Assembly: GCA_023230485.1 (NCBI GenBank)
Contig: JALNXG010000045.1
Coordinates: 1 to 32,105, forward strand
Direction of reading: 5' to 3'
DNA from: Melioribacteraceae bacterium
GTDB lineage: Bacteria; Bacteroidota; Ignavibacteria; Ignavibacteriales; Melioribacteraceae
Length of the DNA: 32,105 nucleotides
Shown here: one piece after another, positions 31,301 to 32,105 of the stretch
How positions within the stretch are numbered: position 1 is the stretch's first letter
Layout: the number at the start of each line of letters is the position of its first letter
Translations under genes and position numbers: made by a program
The notes under the pieces: generated by a model
Told to the model about the DNA's origin: nothing
What the model saw: the letters and a program-made list of their open reading frames with translations, nothing else
Database searches by the model: none

Positions 31301-32105
31301 TTAGTTCTTCAAATATACTAATAAAACAGATATATCAGAAGGAGTAACTCCGGAAATTCTTGATGCTTGTCCAATTGACCTCGGTTTTACTTTATTTAAT
31401 TTTTCTCTTCCCTCAGTAGATAAAGTTTTTAATTTTACATAATTAAAATTAAGTGGGATTGGCACTTCTTCCAACTTATCCATTTTCAAGACTAATTCTT
31501 CCTGTCGCTTAATATATCCTTCATACTTAATTTCAATCTCTATCTGCTCGGCAAGAATTGGATTATTTTGTAAGGTTTCTACTATTTCTGATTCTCCATT
31601 TCGAGGAAGATGCATAATTATATTCGATATGGAAATCTCCGGACGTTTTAATAATTTATCTACAGTTTCAGAAAATTGCAGTTTTGAGCTGTCTGCATTT
31701 TCAAGTATAGGATTAATTACCGCCGGAGTGAGCTTTGTTTTTGTAAAAAATTCCTTAGCTACAGCTATAGAAGTCTCATTTACTTTCATTTCATCATATA
31801 ATTCTTTTGAGATTAATCCGAATTCATAACCATATTTATAAAGTCTTCTATCTGCATTATCTTGACGAATTAATAGACGATGTTCGGCACGTGAAGTAAA
31901 CATTCTATACGGTTCATTTGTCGATTTCCCAACCAAGTCATCAATTAAAACTCCGATATAAGCTTCGCTTCTTTTAAGCACAAACTCTTTTCTTTTTTGA
32001 ATTTTAAGGGCAGCATTAATTCCTGCCATTATCCCCTGTCCGGCGGCTTCCTCATATCCCGATGTTCCATTAATCTGTCCGGAAAAATAAAGTCCCTCAA
32101 TTAAC
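31301..32105 (-). CDS. mnmG: tRNA uridine-5-carboxymethylaminomethyl synthesis enzyme MnmG, C-terminal part (cut by window edge)
   Basis: The frame is open to the right edge, so only the last 268 residues are visible. The first visible residues, LYFSGQINGTSGYEEAAGQG, are the conserved FAD-domain motif of MnmG (GidA), followed by YIGVLIDDLVGKSTNEPYRM and FTSRAEHRLLIRQDNADRR, and by the C-terminal helical domain that binds MnmE and tRNA, ending LKTLSTEGREKLNKVKPRSIGQASRISGVTPSDISVLLVYL. With MnmE it adds a carboxymethylaminomethyl group at the wobble uridine of several tRNAs. It is first in the visible transcript, with rsmG and the SIR2-like gene after it. No defect is visible in the retained part. 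Confidence 0.97.
   Translation of the reverse strand, partial: LIEGLYFSGQINGTSGYEEAAGQGIMAGINAALKIQKRKEFVLKRSEAYIGVLIDDLVGKSTNEPYRMFTSRAEHRLLIRQDNADRRLYKYGYEFGLISKELYDEMKVNETSIAVAKEFFTKTKLTPAVINPILENADSSKLQFSETVDKLLKRPEISISNIIMHLPRNGESEIVETLQNNPILAEQIEIEIKYEGYIKRQEELVLKMDKLEEVPIPLNFNYVKLKTLSTEGREKLNKVKPRSIGQASRISGVTPSDISVLLVYLKN

Noticed and set aside
1..32105. tRNA, rRNA, CRISPR, transposase, integrase or att sites
   Set aside because: Looked for in all gaps by eye; no cloverleaf, repeat-spacer pattern, transposase or integrase motif was found.

Overview
The window is 32.1 kb of AT-rich bacterial chromosome, densely coding on both strands, with no rRNA, tRNA, CRISPR array, insertion sequence or phage gene that I can see. 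It most resembles a member of the Bacteroidota/Chlorobiota/Ignavibacteriota group, probably Ignavibacteriota. The reasons are two proteins ending in the YPNPFNPTT-type Por/type IX secretion (T9SS) sorting domain, a DUF3078 outer-membrane protein, several lipoproteins with a Cys lipobox, an M49 peptidase lipoprotein, and translated similarity to that group recalled from memory. No database search was possible.

Left part (1-6.6 kb): the 3' end of a T9SS-secreted TPR-like protein converges, across a perfect bidirectional terminator, on a leftward series of exported proteins. In transcription order these are a degenerate receiver-like small protein, an unknown lipoprotein, a T9SS-sorted protein, a TIG+PA14 lipoprotein and an M49 (dipeptidyl peptidase III-like) lipoprotein. 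Upstream of these (6.8-12.1 kb, also leftward) is a two-gene signalling unit. It consists of a ~1180-aa membrane Ser/Thr kinase with a large FG-GAP/ASPIC-UnbV extracytoplasmic part, followed 11 nt later by a GAF-AAA+-Fis sigma-54 activator. The gap between the activator and the exported-protein genes holds a dyad and sigma-54-like -24/-12 elements. This suggests the kinase/activator pair controls the envelope genes next to it.

Middle (12.2-20.5 kb): inorganic pyrophosphatase; an APC amino-acid permease; a rightward pair of a glutamate/dicarboxylate symporter and a Kup-family K+ transporter; then a leftward operon of a CcmE-like OB-fold protein, uvrB and a CPBP membrane protease homologue.

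Right-middle (20.6-29.4 kb): a DUF3078 protein and SufE; a one-chain transketolase; a small secreted protein; a CDF metal exporter with an unusual N-D/D-D metal site. Then comes a tight rightward operon of an ECF sigma factor, an anti-sigma-like membrane protein with HEAT repeats, a secreted DUF4097 beta-repeat protein and a 90-aa DUF4097-like continuation in another frame. A PadR regulator converges on this operon and has a palindrome over its own leader.

Right edge (29.5-32.1 kb): a leftward mnmG-rsmG pair (mnmG is cut by the window edge), followed 1 nt later by a SIR2-like protein that keeps the NAD-binding and catalytic signatures.

The least ordinary items are the kinase/sigma-54 activator module and its intergenic control region, the three-arm alternative hairpin leader at 5527-5596, the split DUF4097 gene, the SIR2-like gene attached to rsmG, and the receiver fragment without a phosphorylatable Asp.
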